Of a stretch of 7,721 nt of DNA, positions 1 through 7,721 are shown in pieces; the stretch's first letter is position 1, and each line of letters opens with the position of its first letter. The position numbers and the translations under genes were made by a program. Source of the stretch: Comamonadaceae bacterium (GTDB lineage Bacteria > Pseudomonadota > Gammaproteobacteria > Burkholderiales > Burkholderiaceae_C); contig CANIRI010000105.1 in the NCBI GenBank assembly GCA_947469815.1, positions 1 through 7,721 on the forward strand, written 5' to 3'. Below the pieces are notes generated by a model that worked only from the letters and a program-made list of their open reading frames with translations, did no database searches and was not told where the DNA came from.

Positions 1-1
1 C

Positions 2-466
2 ATCCGCTTGCGCAACAAATCGAGCACCGGCGCCTGGCAGGGCCAGCAATATGCCCTTCAGATCCCCGGCCTCGCCCAGTTGGCGTTGCCCTTGATAGGC
101 CGGGTGGCGGCCGGCTCCCCCATCCTGGCCCAAGAACACGTGGACCAGACCTATTACGTGGAAAACAGCCTGTTCCAGCGCCAGCCCGACTACCTGCTCA
201 AAGTGCGCGGTATGTCCATGCGCGACGCGGGCATCATGGACGGTGATTTGCTGGCGGTGCAAGCCACCAAAGAAGCCAAAAACGGCCAGATCGTGGTGGC
301 GCGTCTGGGTGAAGAAGTCACGGTCAAGCGCTTTCGGCGCAACAAGCAGCAGATCGAATTGCACCCCGAAAATCCGGACTACCAAATCATCGTGGTGGAG
401 CCGGGCGACCCCTTCGAGATCGAAGGTCTGGCCGTCGGTCTGATCCGCAACACCATGCTGATGTGA
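2..466 (+). CDS. lexA: LexA repressor (SOS regulator), C-terminal part; 5' end outside the window
   Basis: LexA represses SOS genes and, on RecA-ssDNA, cleaves itself. This fragment opens with Ile-Arg-Leu, matching the end of the winged-helix DNA-binding domain (E. coli RGIRL); the helix-turn-helix itself lies upstream of the window. Frame is open to the edge, so the TTG at 8 is not a start. Numbered from that TTG, the cleavage site Ala35-Gly36 is in GRVAAGSP, the nucleophile Ser70 in VRGMSMRD and the general base Lys107 in VTVKR. The Ser-Lys spacing of 37 residues equals that of E. coli LexA (119 and 156). [10 protein letters not shown] and EGLAVGLIR are further S24-peptidase core motifs. 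The hinge before the cleavage site (residues 4-28) is longer than in E. coli and includes [10 protein letters not shown], as I recall for Burkholderiales LexA. All autoproteolysis residues are intact, so the gene looks functional. The promoter and SOS box are not in the window. Confidence 0.96.
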   Translation: MRLRNKSSTGAWQGQQYALQIPGLAQLALPLIGRVAAGSPILAQEHVDQTYYVENSLFQRQPDYLLKVRGMSMRDAGIMDGDLLAVQATKEAKNGQIVVARLGEEVTVKRFRRNKQQIELHPENPDYQIIVVEPGDPFEIEGLAVGLIRNTMLM

Positions 467-484
467 GCTGACGCTTCGCCGGTG

Positions 485-1570
485 ATGAGCGACCCCGAAG
501 ATTTCACCGGCACCCGGTCCGTACCGGCGCAGCATGCTGTTGACGCCCAAGCGCTAGGTGACTGGCTGACGCGCAACGTCAAAGGGTTTGCCGGGCCGCT
601 GGCGCTGGAGTCCTTCAAAGGCGGGCAGTCCAATCCGACGTACAAATTGTCCACACCCGGCGCGACCTACGTGCTGCGCAGCAAACCGGCAGCCAAGGCG
701 CTGCTGCTGCCTTCGGCCCACGCGATTGAGCGCGAATTCAAAGTCATGCAAGGCTTGCATGGCACCGGAGTTCCGGTGCCCCGCATGCTCGGCTTGTGCG
801 AAGACGAATCGGTCATCGGACGCGCCTTTTATGTCATGGAGTTCATAGAGGGCCGTGTCTTTTGGGACCAGTCGCTGCCAGACTGTTCGCAGCAGGAACG
901 CGCTGCTATTTACGACGAGATGAACCGTGTGATCAGCAGCCTGCACCGCGTCGCGTATGCCGAACACGGGCTGGCGGACTACGGCCGCCCCGGCAATTAT
1001 TTCGAGCGGCAGATCGGTCGTTGGAGCAAGCAGTACGCGGCCTCGGTGACACAGCCTATGGCGGAGATGGACAGCCTGATGGCATGGTTGCCCACCCATA
1101 TTCCGGCAATGGCGCGGGCCGAGGGCATGACCCGCATCGTGCACGGCGATTTCAGGCTCGACAACCTGGTTTTTCATCCCACCCAACCTCGGGTCGTTGC
1201 GGTGCTGGATTGGGAACTCTCCACCCTGGGCCATCCCTTGGCCGACTTCAGCTACCACGCCATGGCCTGGAATATCGCGCCTGGCGACTTCCGGGGCATC
1301 CACGGCCTGGACCTTGCCGGCCTGGGCATCCCGGAACAAACCTCTTACCTGGCGCGCTATTGCGAACGAACCGGCCTGGTGACCCTGCAAGATCTGCAGG
1401 CCGACTGGAACTTCTACATGGCCTACAACCTATTCCGCATGGCAGCCATTTTGCAAGGCATCGCCAAACGGGTCGAAGACGGAACCGCCGCCAACGCGCA
1501 GGCCTTGCGGGCCGCTGCCGGTGCCCGGCCCCTGGCGCGGCTGGGCTGGCAATTCGCGCAGCAGGCCTGA
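485..1570 (+). CDS. ACAD10/11-type phosphotransferase (APH-fold kinase), probable hydroxyacyl-CoA kinase
   Basis: A 361-residue protein with the aminoglycoside-phosphotransferase/choline-kinase fold. Counting from the ATG at 485, FKGGQSNPTY (about 45-54) is the nucleotide-binding loop, YVLRSKP carries the likely ATP lysine (about 67), HGDFRLDN (220-227) is the Brenner catalytic loop with Asp222 and Asn227, and VLDWELSTLGHPLADF holds the metal-binding Asp242. The GGQSNPTY and DWELSTLGHPLAD signatures belong to the kinase domain at the N terminus of ACAD10/ACAD11 rather than to drug-resistance enzymes. Family precedent: ACAD11 and P. putida LvaA phosphorylate 4-hydroxyacyl-CoAs. The adjacent dehydrogenase supports that role here; the substrate is inferred. 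A GTG at 482 directly precedes the ATG, and no Shine-Dalgarno is visible before either. The gene is in the same frame as lexA, 18 bases behind its stop, suggesting translational coupling or a lexA-driven transcript. No LvaB-like small partner gene is present. Confidence 0.9.
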   Translation: MSDPEDFTGTRSVPAQHAVDAQALGDWLTRNVKGFAGPLALESFKGGQSNPTYKLSTPGATYVLRSKPAAKALLLPSAHAIEREFKVMQGLHGTGVPVPRMLGLCEDESVIGRAFYVMEFIEGRVFWDQSLPDCSQQERAAIYDEMNRVISSLHRVAYAEHGLADYGRPGNYFERQIGRWSKQYAASVTQPMAEMDSLMAWLPTHIPAMARAEGMTRIVHGDFRLDNLVFHPTQPRVVAVLDWELSTLGHPLADFSYHAMAWNIAPGDFRGIHGLDLAGLGIPEQTSYLARYCERTGLVTLQDLQADWNFYMAYNLFRMAAILQGIAKRVEDGTAANAQALRAAAGARPLARLGWQFAQQA

Positions 1571-1635
1571 GGCCCGGCGTGCCGCAGGTATAAGCTCGCA
1601 GGCGCAACGACGCACGGTTGATTCAGCTATTTTTC

Positions 1636-1639
1636 AGGA
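1636..1639 (+). promoter_or_regulatory. Ribosome binding site of the acyl-CoA dehydrogenase
   Basis: AGGA six bases before the ATG at 1646. It is the clearest Shine-Dalgarno on the plus strand and fixes this start; the protein begins [10 protein letters not shown], as expected for the family. The 75-base gap between the kinase and this gene has no convincing promoter: a TATAAG at 1589-1594 has no matching -35 hexamer. Confidence 0.6.
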
Positions 1640-1645
1640 CCCGCC

Positions 1646-2884
1646 ATGGACTTCGACTACTCCGATAAAACCAAAGCGTTGCAGCTGCGCCTGCAAGCCT
1701 TCATGGACGCCCACGTGTACCCGGCCGAAGCCGCCATCGCGCAAGAAATTGCGGCCAACACCACTGCGGGCAAGCGCTGGACGCCGCTGCAAACCATCGA
1801 GCGGCTCAAGCCCCTGGCGCGGCAGGCGGGTTTGTGGAATCTGTTTTTGCCGGTGGACAGCGCGCAGGCCGCCGGCTTCTCAGGCGCAGGCCTGAGCAAC
1901 CAGGAATACGCCCCGCTGGCCGAAATCATGGGGCGCGTGCTCTGGGCCAGCGAAGTTTTCAACTGTTCCGCGCCCGATACCGGCAACATGGAAACCATTG
2001 CCCGCTTTGGCTCTGAGGACGCCAAACGCCGCTGGCTCAAGCCGCTGCTCGACGGTGAAATCCGTTCCGCCTTTGCCATGACCGAACCCGACGTGGCCTC
2101 CAGCGATGCCACCAACATCGCCACCCGCATCGAGCGCGATGGAGATGACTATGTGATCAACGGGCGCAAGTGGTGGATCTCGGGCGCGGGTGATCCGCGC
2201 TGCGCGATCTACATCCTGATGGGGAAAACCGATCCGCAGGCAGCCCGCCATTCCCAGCAAAGCATGGTGCTGGTGCCGGCCAACACACCGGGTATCACAG
2301 TGCTGCGCCCGCTGCATGTAATGGGCTATGACGACGCGCCGCACGGGCACATGGAAATCCTGTTTGAGAACGTGCGCGTACCAGTGGGCAACATCATGCT
2401 CGGCGAGGGGCGCGGTTTTGAAATAGCCCAAGCCCGCCTGGGCCCGGGGCGCATCCACCACTGCATGCGCCTGATCGGGTTAGCGGAGCGCGCTTTGGAA
2501 TTGATGTGCCGCAGGGCATCCAGCCGCACCGCGTTTGGCAAACTGGTGTCGGCCCAAGGCGTCACGCAAGAGCGGATTGCGGAGGCGCGCTGCAAAATCG
2601 ACATGGCCCGCCTGCTCACGCTCAAAGCCGCCTGGATGATGGACACGGCAGGCAACAAGTCCGCGCGCAATGAAATCGCCATGATCAAAGTGATTGCGCC
2701 CAAAATGGCCTGCGACATCATTGATTGGGCCATGCAGGTGCACGGCGGCGGCGGCATGTGCGACGACTTTCCGCTGGCCTACAGCTACGCCAGCGCCCGC
2801 ACCCTGCGTTTTGCCGACGGCCCCGACGAGGTCCACCGCAACGCGATTGCCAAAGCTGAACTGGGCAAGTACACGCCCGCTTGA
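1646..2884 (+). CDS. Acyl-CoA dehydrogenase family flavoprotein, ACAD10/11 group
   Basis: A full-length 412-residue FAD enzyme. The helical N-terminal domain runs to about residue 135, the beta domain has [15 protein letters not shown] (143-157, FAD/substrate signature) and WWISGAG (176-182), and the C-terminal helical domain has [12 protein letters not shown] (264-275), MQVHGGGGM (363-371) and ADGPDEVHR (390-398). [12 protein letters not shown] and ADGPDEVH are typical of the ACAD10/ACAD11 subgroup. By eye, the medium-chain-dehydrogenase catalytic glutamate (Glu in YEGT) aligns with Asp391, and the alternative glutamate of the isovaleryl-type enzymes aligns with Ala263. In the Lva pathway of P. 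putida and in ACAD11 the corresponding enzyme acts on a 4-phospho-acyl-CoA and gives an enoyl-CoA, rather than simply desaturating a saturated acyl-CoA. With the kinase 75 bases upstream, that is the favoured role, but ordinary alpha,beta-dehydrogenation of a branched or short acyl-CoA cannot be excluded. Confidence 0.93.
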   Translation: MDFDYSDKTKALQLRLQAFMDAHVYPAEAAIAQEIAANTTAGKRWTPLQTIERLKPLARQAGLWNLFLPVDSAQAAGFSGAGLSNQEYAPLAEIMGRVLWASEVFNCSAPDTGNMETIARFGSEDAKRRWLKPLLDGEIRSAFAMTEPDVASSDATNIATRIERDGDDYVINGRKWWISGAGDPRCAIYILMGKTDPQAARHSQQSMVLVPANTPGITVLRPLHVMGYDDAPHGHMEILFENVRVPVGNIMLGEGRGFEIAQARLGPGRIHHCMRLIGLAERALELMCRRASSRTAFGKLVSAQGVTQERIAEARCKIDMARLLTLKAAWMMDTAGNKSARNEIAMIKVIAPKMACDIIDWAMQVHGGGGMCDDFPLAYSYASARTLRFADGPDEVHRNAIAKAELGKYTPA

Positions 2885-2889
2885 ACAGG

Positions 2890-2909
2890 GTTGCGGCTGG
2901 CGCCGCAGC
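2890..2909 (+). terminator. Possible weak terminator hairpin after the acyl-CoA dehydrogenase gene
   Basis: The sequence 2890-2897 pairs with 2902-2909 around a TGGC loop: six perfect pairs (TGCGGC/GCCGCA) plus a G-U and a G-C pair at the base. It starts six bases after the dehydrogenase stop, in the convergent gap. The following T tract is only TTT at 2916-2918, so intrinsic termination would be weak; it could serve both strands or be incidental in GC-rich sequence. Confidence 0.35.
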
Positions 2910-2952
2910 AGACAGTTTCGGCTAGCGCAGCAGCCGGAGTTTCGGCTGACGC
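2894..2952. repeat. Degenerate 24-25 base direct repeat, three copies
   Basis: The motif CGGCTNNCGC occurs at 2894-2903, 2919-2928 and 2943-2952, spaced 25 and 24 bases. Copies one and two stay similar over the whole unit (CGGCT-GCGC-GCAGC, ending in AGTTT), and AGTTTCGGCT recurs exactly at 2914-2923 and 2938-2947. The array fills the gap between two convergent stop codons and touches the stop of the minus-strand gene. It may be a decayed tandem duplication. Confidence 0.5.
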
Positions 2953-2953
2953 C

Positions 2954-3580
2954 TCAGTGCAAATGGCGCGGCTTGCGGCCACCGCTGCCATGGCCTGAGC
3001 CAAATCCACCGCTGCCGCGCGGCGGCTTGCCCAAGTCCAGCGAGCTGACCAGTGCGTCAAAGCGTTTGGCAAAGAGTTTGTCCACTTCGGCCACCACATC
3101 GCCAAGCTCGGCGCCGTCAAAGTGGCGTTCCATCAGCTGCACCACGTCATTGACCAGCAGGTCGCGTTGTACCTGCATGATGGCTTGCGGGTTGGGGCCG
3201 ACAAAGAGCATCACAAAATCGTCGCGTGACTCGCCTTCGCTGTCTTCGTCGGCGTCAAACTCCGCGTCGTAGAAAGTGACTTCAATGGCCGCGCCCGCCT
3301 GGGCGATTTCGTTGAGGTTCATGCAGAACTCGTCGAGCACCTGGCGGAAGTCATCGTCACCGGGAACCGTCCAACACAGCTGCAAAACCTGGTCGCGTGT
3401 TTCAAACACCATGCCGGGCTCGTCTTCGTAGACGCTGCCGGCACCGGCAGCAAAAGAGCGCGCACCGGCGTATTTCCACAATGGCTTGACCGCATCTTCC
3501 ACCTGCTTGGCACGAACTTCGGGCAAGAGCGCAATCTGCCCGTGGACATGGATTTCAAAAGGGGCGTTGTTGCGTGGCAT
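2954..3580 (-). CDS. Conserved hypothetical protein, acidic with glycine-rich tail
   Basis: A 208-residue soluble protein with no signal peptide or membrane segment. I recognise the sequence type (N-terminal NAPFEIHVHG, then KPLWKYAGARS, YEDEPGMVF, LCWTVPGDDDFRQVLDE) as a conserved hypothetical of Comamonadaceae and relatives, possibly DUF6806; that family number is from memory. The body looks alpha/beta. Residues 104-121 are rich in Asp/Glu (DADEDSEGES), followed by a hydrophobic strand DFVMLFVGP and helical MQVQRDLLVNDVVQLMERHF. The last 20 residues are a flexible Gly/Ser tail (about 189-201) ending in basic RKPRHLH. No catalytic motif is evident and I assign no function. It ends convergently 69 bases from the dehydrogenase gene and starts 101 bases after the monooxygenase stop, so it may have its own promoter. 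No Shine-Dalgarno stands out before the ATG; coding potential and conservation support the frame. Confidence 0.8.
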   Translation of the reverse strand: MPRNNAPFEIHVHGQIALLPEVRAKQVEDAVKPLWKYAGARSFAAGAGSVYEDEPGMVFETRDQVLQLCWTVPGDDDFRQVLDEFCMNLNEIAQAGAAIEVTFYDAEFDADEDSEGESRDDFVMLFVGPNPQAIMQVQRDLLVNDVVQLMERHFDGAELGDVVAEVDKLFAKRFDALVSSLDLGKPPRGSGGFGSGHGSGGRKPRHLH

Positions 3581-3602
3581 GGTTGGGGTCGGTGTGCGTT
3601 GC

Positions 3603-3618
3603 CAAGACCGGCGTCTTG
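3603..3618. promoter_or_regulatory. Inverted repeat upstream of the hypothetical gene (possible operator or leader hairpin)
   Basis: CAAGAC and GTCTTG form a perfect six-base inverted repeat around CGGC, 22 bases before the minus-strand ATG at 3580. Read on the minus strand, a TAGGAT (3629-3634) that could be a -10 box lies just upstream, but no good -35 is found at normal spacing. The repeat could bind a dimeric regulator or fold at the 5' end of the mRNA. There is no T tract on either side, so termination of the monooxygenase transcript here is less likely. Confidence 0.35.
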
Positions 3619-3681
3619 AAAGGCCTCTATCCTAAACCTTAGTCCAGCATGCGCCCTGGCGGGGCAGCCGAACGGCTAGCC

Positions 3682-4869
3682 TCATGCGCGGTAGCCGTAC
3701 AACCAGGGCATATCCAGCGCACGCACGCCCAAGGCACGCATCCCGAGGTCACGAATGCCAGCACGCAGGCCCGTGCTGTGGAACCACACACCGTTGCGCG
3801 CCGCACGCTGTTGCACGCGGGCATTTCTTTGCCAACGCGCGTTGGCATAGGCCTGCACCGCCTGGGCTACGCCGATACCAGGGCGGGAGAGCGCACGCGC
3901 CAGGCACCAACTGTCCTCCAGCGCCATGCCAGCCCCTTGTGCGAGATAGGGCCGCATGGGGTGCGCCGCGTCACCCACCAGCGCAATGCGTGCCGCACCC
4001 ATCAGCGCTGCGCTGCGCAGGGGCGGACGATCGAACATCGTCCAGGACTGCCAACCCCCCATGGCCTGTACCAGGTCACGCAACACCGGTGCGGCACCAT
4101 CCATACCCGCCGCAACCGCCTCGGGGGTCGCCGGCTGGCTCCAGTTGTCCGACTCCCCCTCACCGGCTCCGTGTACAACCACCACCGCGTTCAGCCACGC
4201 GCCACCCCGCACCGGGTACGTCACCACATGGAACTGCGGCCCCAGCCAGGCCGTCACCACGGCGCTGCGCAGGTCCTCGGGCAGATCCGCCTGCGGCATC
4301 AAGGCGCGATAGGCGATATGTCCGGTCGCGCTGGGCGGCGTGTCATGCAGAACCTGGCTGCGCAGCTTGCTCCACAAGCCGTCCGCCCCGGCCATGCACT
4401 CGACCCGGCGCACCACGCCGCCCGCGGTGCTGAATTGCACCGCGCTGCTGTCCTGCTGCGCTGACTCGATGTGGCAAGCCAGATAAAGACTGGCCCCGGT
4501 CTGCGCCTCAAGCGCCGTCAGCAAAATGTGGTGCAGGTCCGCGCGTGCGAGCGTGGCATACGGCGCGCCATAGCGTGTTTGGGCCTGTTCTCCCAGGGGC
4601 AGGACGCCGAGCAAGCGCGCGTCGATACCGCTGCGAACCTGCAACTCGGCAGGAAAAGCTGCCACCGCACGCAGAGCGGACTCCAATCCCAAGTCGTGCA
4701 AAACGCGGGTGGCGTTGGGGCCCAGTTGTATCCCGGCCCCCACGGGGGCGAACGCTTGCACCTGCTCAAAGACCTGTACCCGATGGCCTGCGCGGGCACA
4801 CGCCAGTGCCGTAGCCAGTCCGGCCACCCCGGCGCCGACCACGGCAATGCTGCGAACGGGTGCGGACAC
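3682..4869 (-). CDS. FAD-dependent monooxygenase, group A (salicylate/3-hydroxybenzoate hydroxylase-like)
   Basis: A single-component NAD(P)H- and FAD-dependent hydroxylase of 395 residues from the GTG at 4869. Motifs in order: the Rossmann dinucleotide fold VVGAGVAGL (GxGxxG glycines about 12, 14, 17) ending in the FAD-ribose acid of VFEQ; GAGIQLGPNATRVL, typical of salicylate-hydroxylase-like enzymes; ADG (about 162-164), the DG motif that contacts FAD and NAD(P)H; and LVGDAAHPMRPYLAQGAGMALED (GD motif at about 299-300). These enzymes hydroxylate activated aromatic rings, but the substrate cannot be told from the sequence. The GTG lies two bases after the parC TAA and has GGAA five bases upstream. 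A TTG at 4887 would add six residues and overlap parC, and is less likely. It looks to be the last gene of a parE-parC-monooxygenase transcript. The length is normal for the family and no motif is missing. Confidence 0.92.
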   Translation of the reverse strand: MSAPVRSIAVVGAGVAGLATALACARAGHRVQVFEQVQAFAPVGAGIQLGPNATRVLHDLGLESALRAVAAFPAELQVRSGIDARLLGVLPLGEQAQTRYGAPYATLARADLHHILLTALEAQTGASLYLACHIESAQQDSSAVQFSTAGGVVRRVECMAGADGLWSKLRSQVLHDTPPSATGHIAYRALMPQADLPEDLRSAVVTAWLGPQFHVVTYPVRGGAWLNAVVVVHGAGEGESDNWSQPATPEAVAAGMDGAAPVLRDLVQAMGGWQSWTMFDRPPLRSAALMGAARIALVGDAAHPMRPYLAQGAGMALEDSWCLARALSRPGIGVAQAVQAYANARWQRNARVQQRAARNGVWFHSTGLRAGIRDLGMRALGVRALDMPWLYGYRA

Positions 4870-4871
4870 GC

Positions 4872-7198
<2,327 letters not shown>

Positions 7199-7202
<4 letters not shown>

Positions 7203-7721
7203 ATATCAATCTCAATCGTGCTGCCATGCAGCTCCATCAGTTCGCGCCGGGCGCCGGCTTCGCCCTTGCCCATGAGCTTGGTCATCAGGGCCTCGGTAGA
7301 GCCAAAGTCAATAGCGCCCAAAGCCACAGGCAGCAGGCGGCGGGTGTCGGGGTTCAGGGTGGTGTCCCACAGTTGCTCGGCGTTCATCTCGCCCAGACCT
7401 TTAAAGCGGCTGATGCTCCACGCGCCTTCGCGCACGCCTTCTTTGCGCAATTTATCCAGCAAGGCGGTTAGTTCGCCCTCGTCTAGCGCATAGGCTTTGG
7501 ATGCTGGCTTTTTGCCGCGCGCGGGTGCATCGACGCGAAACAAGGGAGGACGTGCTACGTAAACATGCCCCGCCTCGATCAGCTTGGGGAAGTGGCGGAA
7601 AAACAGGGCGAGCAGCAGCACCTGGATGTGCGAGCCGTCCACGTCGGCGTCGCTCAGGATGCAAACCTTGCCGTAGCGCAGGCCGCTCATGTCCGGCGCG
7701 TCGTTGGGACCGTGGGGATCG
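7199..7721 (-). CDS. parE: DNA topoisomerase IV subunit B (ParE), C-terminal part; 5' end outside the window
   Basis: ParE is the ATPase subunit of topoisomerase IV. Only the last approximately 173 codons are here, covering part of the TOPRIM domain and the C-terminal tail. The reading frame is open to the window edge (…[10 protein letters not shown] precedes the first internal Met at 7690), so that ATG is not the start. [17 protein letters not shown] holds the DxD pair (Asp14 and Asp16 counted from that Met, with Asp18 beyond) that binds the catalytic Mg2+. [33 protein letters not shown] and [10 protein letters not shown] match E. coli ParE closely; the short end and the absence of the large GyrB insertion seen in gamma-proteobacterial GyrB fit ParE next to parC. 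It ends in IEIDI. The TGA shares bases with the parC ATG. Confidence 0.96.

Noticed and set aside
554..1390. A 278-codon minus-strand frame opposite the kinase
   Set aside because: Shadow of the kinase gene; the plus frame has the complete catalytic loop and metal-binding motif.
485..1570. Aminoglycoside resistance gene
   Set aside because: The fold is shared, but GGQSNPTY and DWELSTLGHPLAD are ACAD10/11-type signatures and the neighbour is an acyl-CoA dehydrogenase.
1571..1645. Promoter for the acyl-CoA dehydrogenase (TATAAG at 1589-1594)
   Set aside because: No -35 hexamer is found 16-18 bases upstream; a single AT-rich hexamer is not sufficient evidence.
3666..3677. Hairpin terminator after the monooxygenase (AGCCG/CGGCT)
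   Set aside because: Only five pairs around a two-base loop, which is too tight to fold, and no T tract follows on the minus strand.
3649..4464. A 271-codon plus-strand frame opposite the monooxygenase
   Set aside because: Its Arg/His-rich, low-information composition is typical of a shadow frame, while the minus strand carries a full FAD-enzyme motif set.

Overview
The window looks like chromosomal DNA of a betaproteobacterium of the order Burkholderiales, most likely family Comamonadaceae. The evidence is the high GC content with strong G/C third positions, the LexA hinge and core sequence, the ParC/ParE sequences and a hypothetical protein of a type I associate with Comamonadaceae. I see no insertion sequence, CRISPR array, tRNA, rRNA or phage gene. 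The gene content looks native and densely packed.

Left half, plus strand (1-2884): the 3' part of lexA, the SOS repressor; then an ACAD10/11-type phosphotransferase (a kinase of the APH fold); then an acyl-CoA dehydrogenase of the same ACAD10/11 group. The kinase begins 18 bases after the lexA stop and in the same reading frame, so co-transcription with lexA is plausible. Kinase and dehydrogenase lie in the order of the two domains fused in animal ACAD11. By that analogy, and by analogy with LvaA/LvaC of the Pseudomonas putida levulinate pathway, the pair probably activates a hydroxyacyl-CoA (for example a 4-hydroxyacyl-CoA) by phosphorylation and then removes the phosphate on the flavoenzyme, so that the acid can enter beta-oxidation. 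The substrate itself cannot be read from the sequence.

Middle (2885-3681): a short convergent intergenic region with degenerate 24-25 base repeats and one hairpin; a minus-strand gene for an acidic, glycine-tailed conserved protein of unknown function; and a 101-base gap upstream of that gene with a perfect 6+6 inverted repeat.

Right half, minus strand (3682-7721): parE (3' part only), parC and a FAD-dependent aromatic-ring-type monooxygenase, read in that order. parE and parC overlap by ATGA, and the monooxygenase GTG start is two bases after the parC stop, so all three are probably one transcript. ParE and ParC form topoisomerase IV, the decatenase for replicated chromosomes; the monooxygenase has no obvious mechanistic link to it.

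The most noteworthy point is the split, two-gene version of ACAD11 behind lexA, with an aspartate where ordinary acyl-CoA dehydrogenases of the medium-chain type carry their catalytic glutamate. The rest is mostly ordinary housekeeping sequence.
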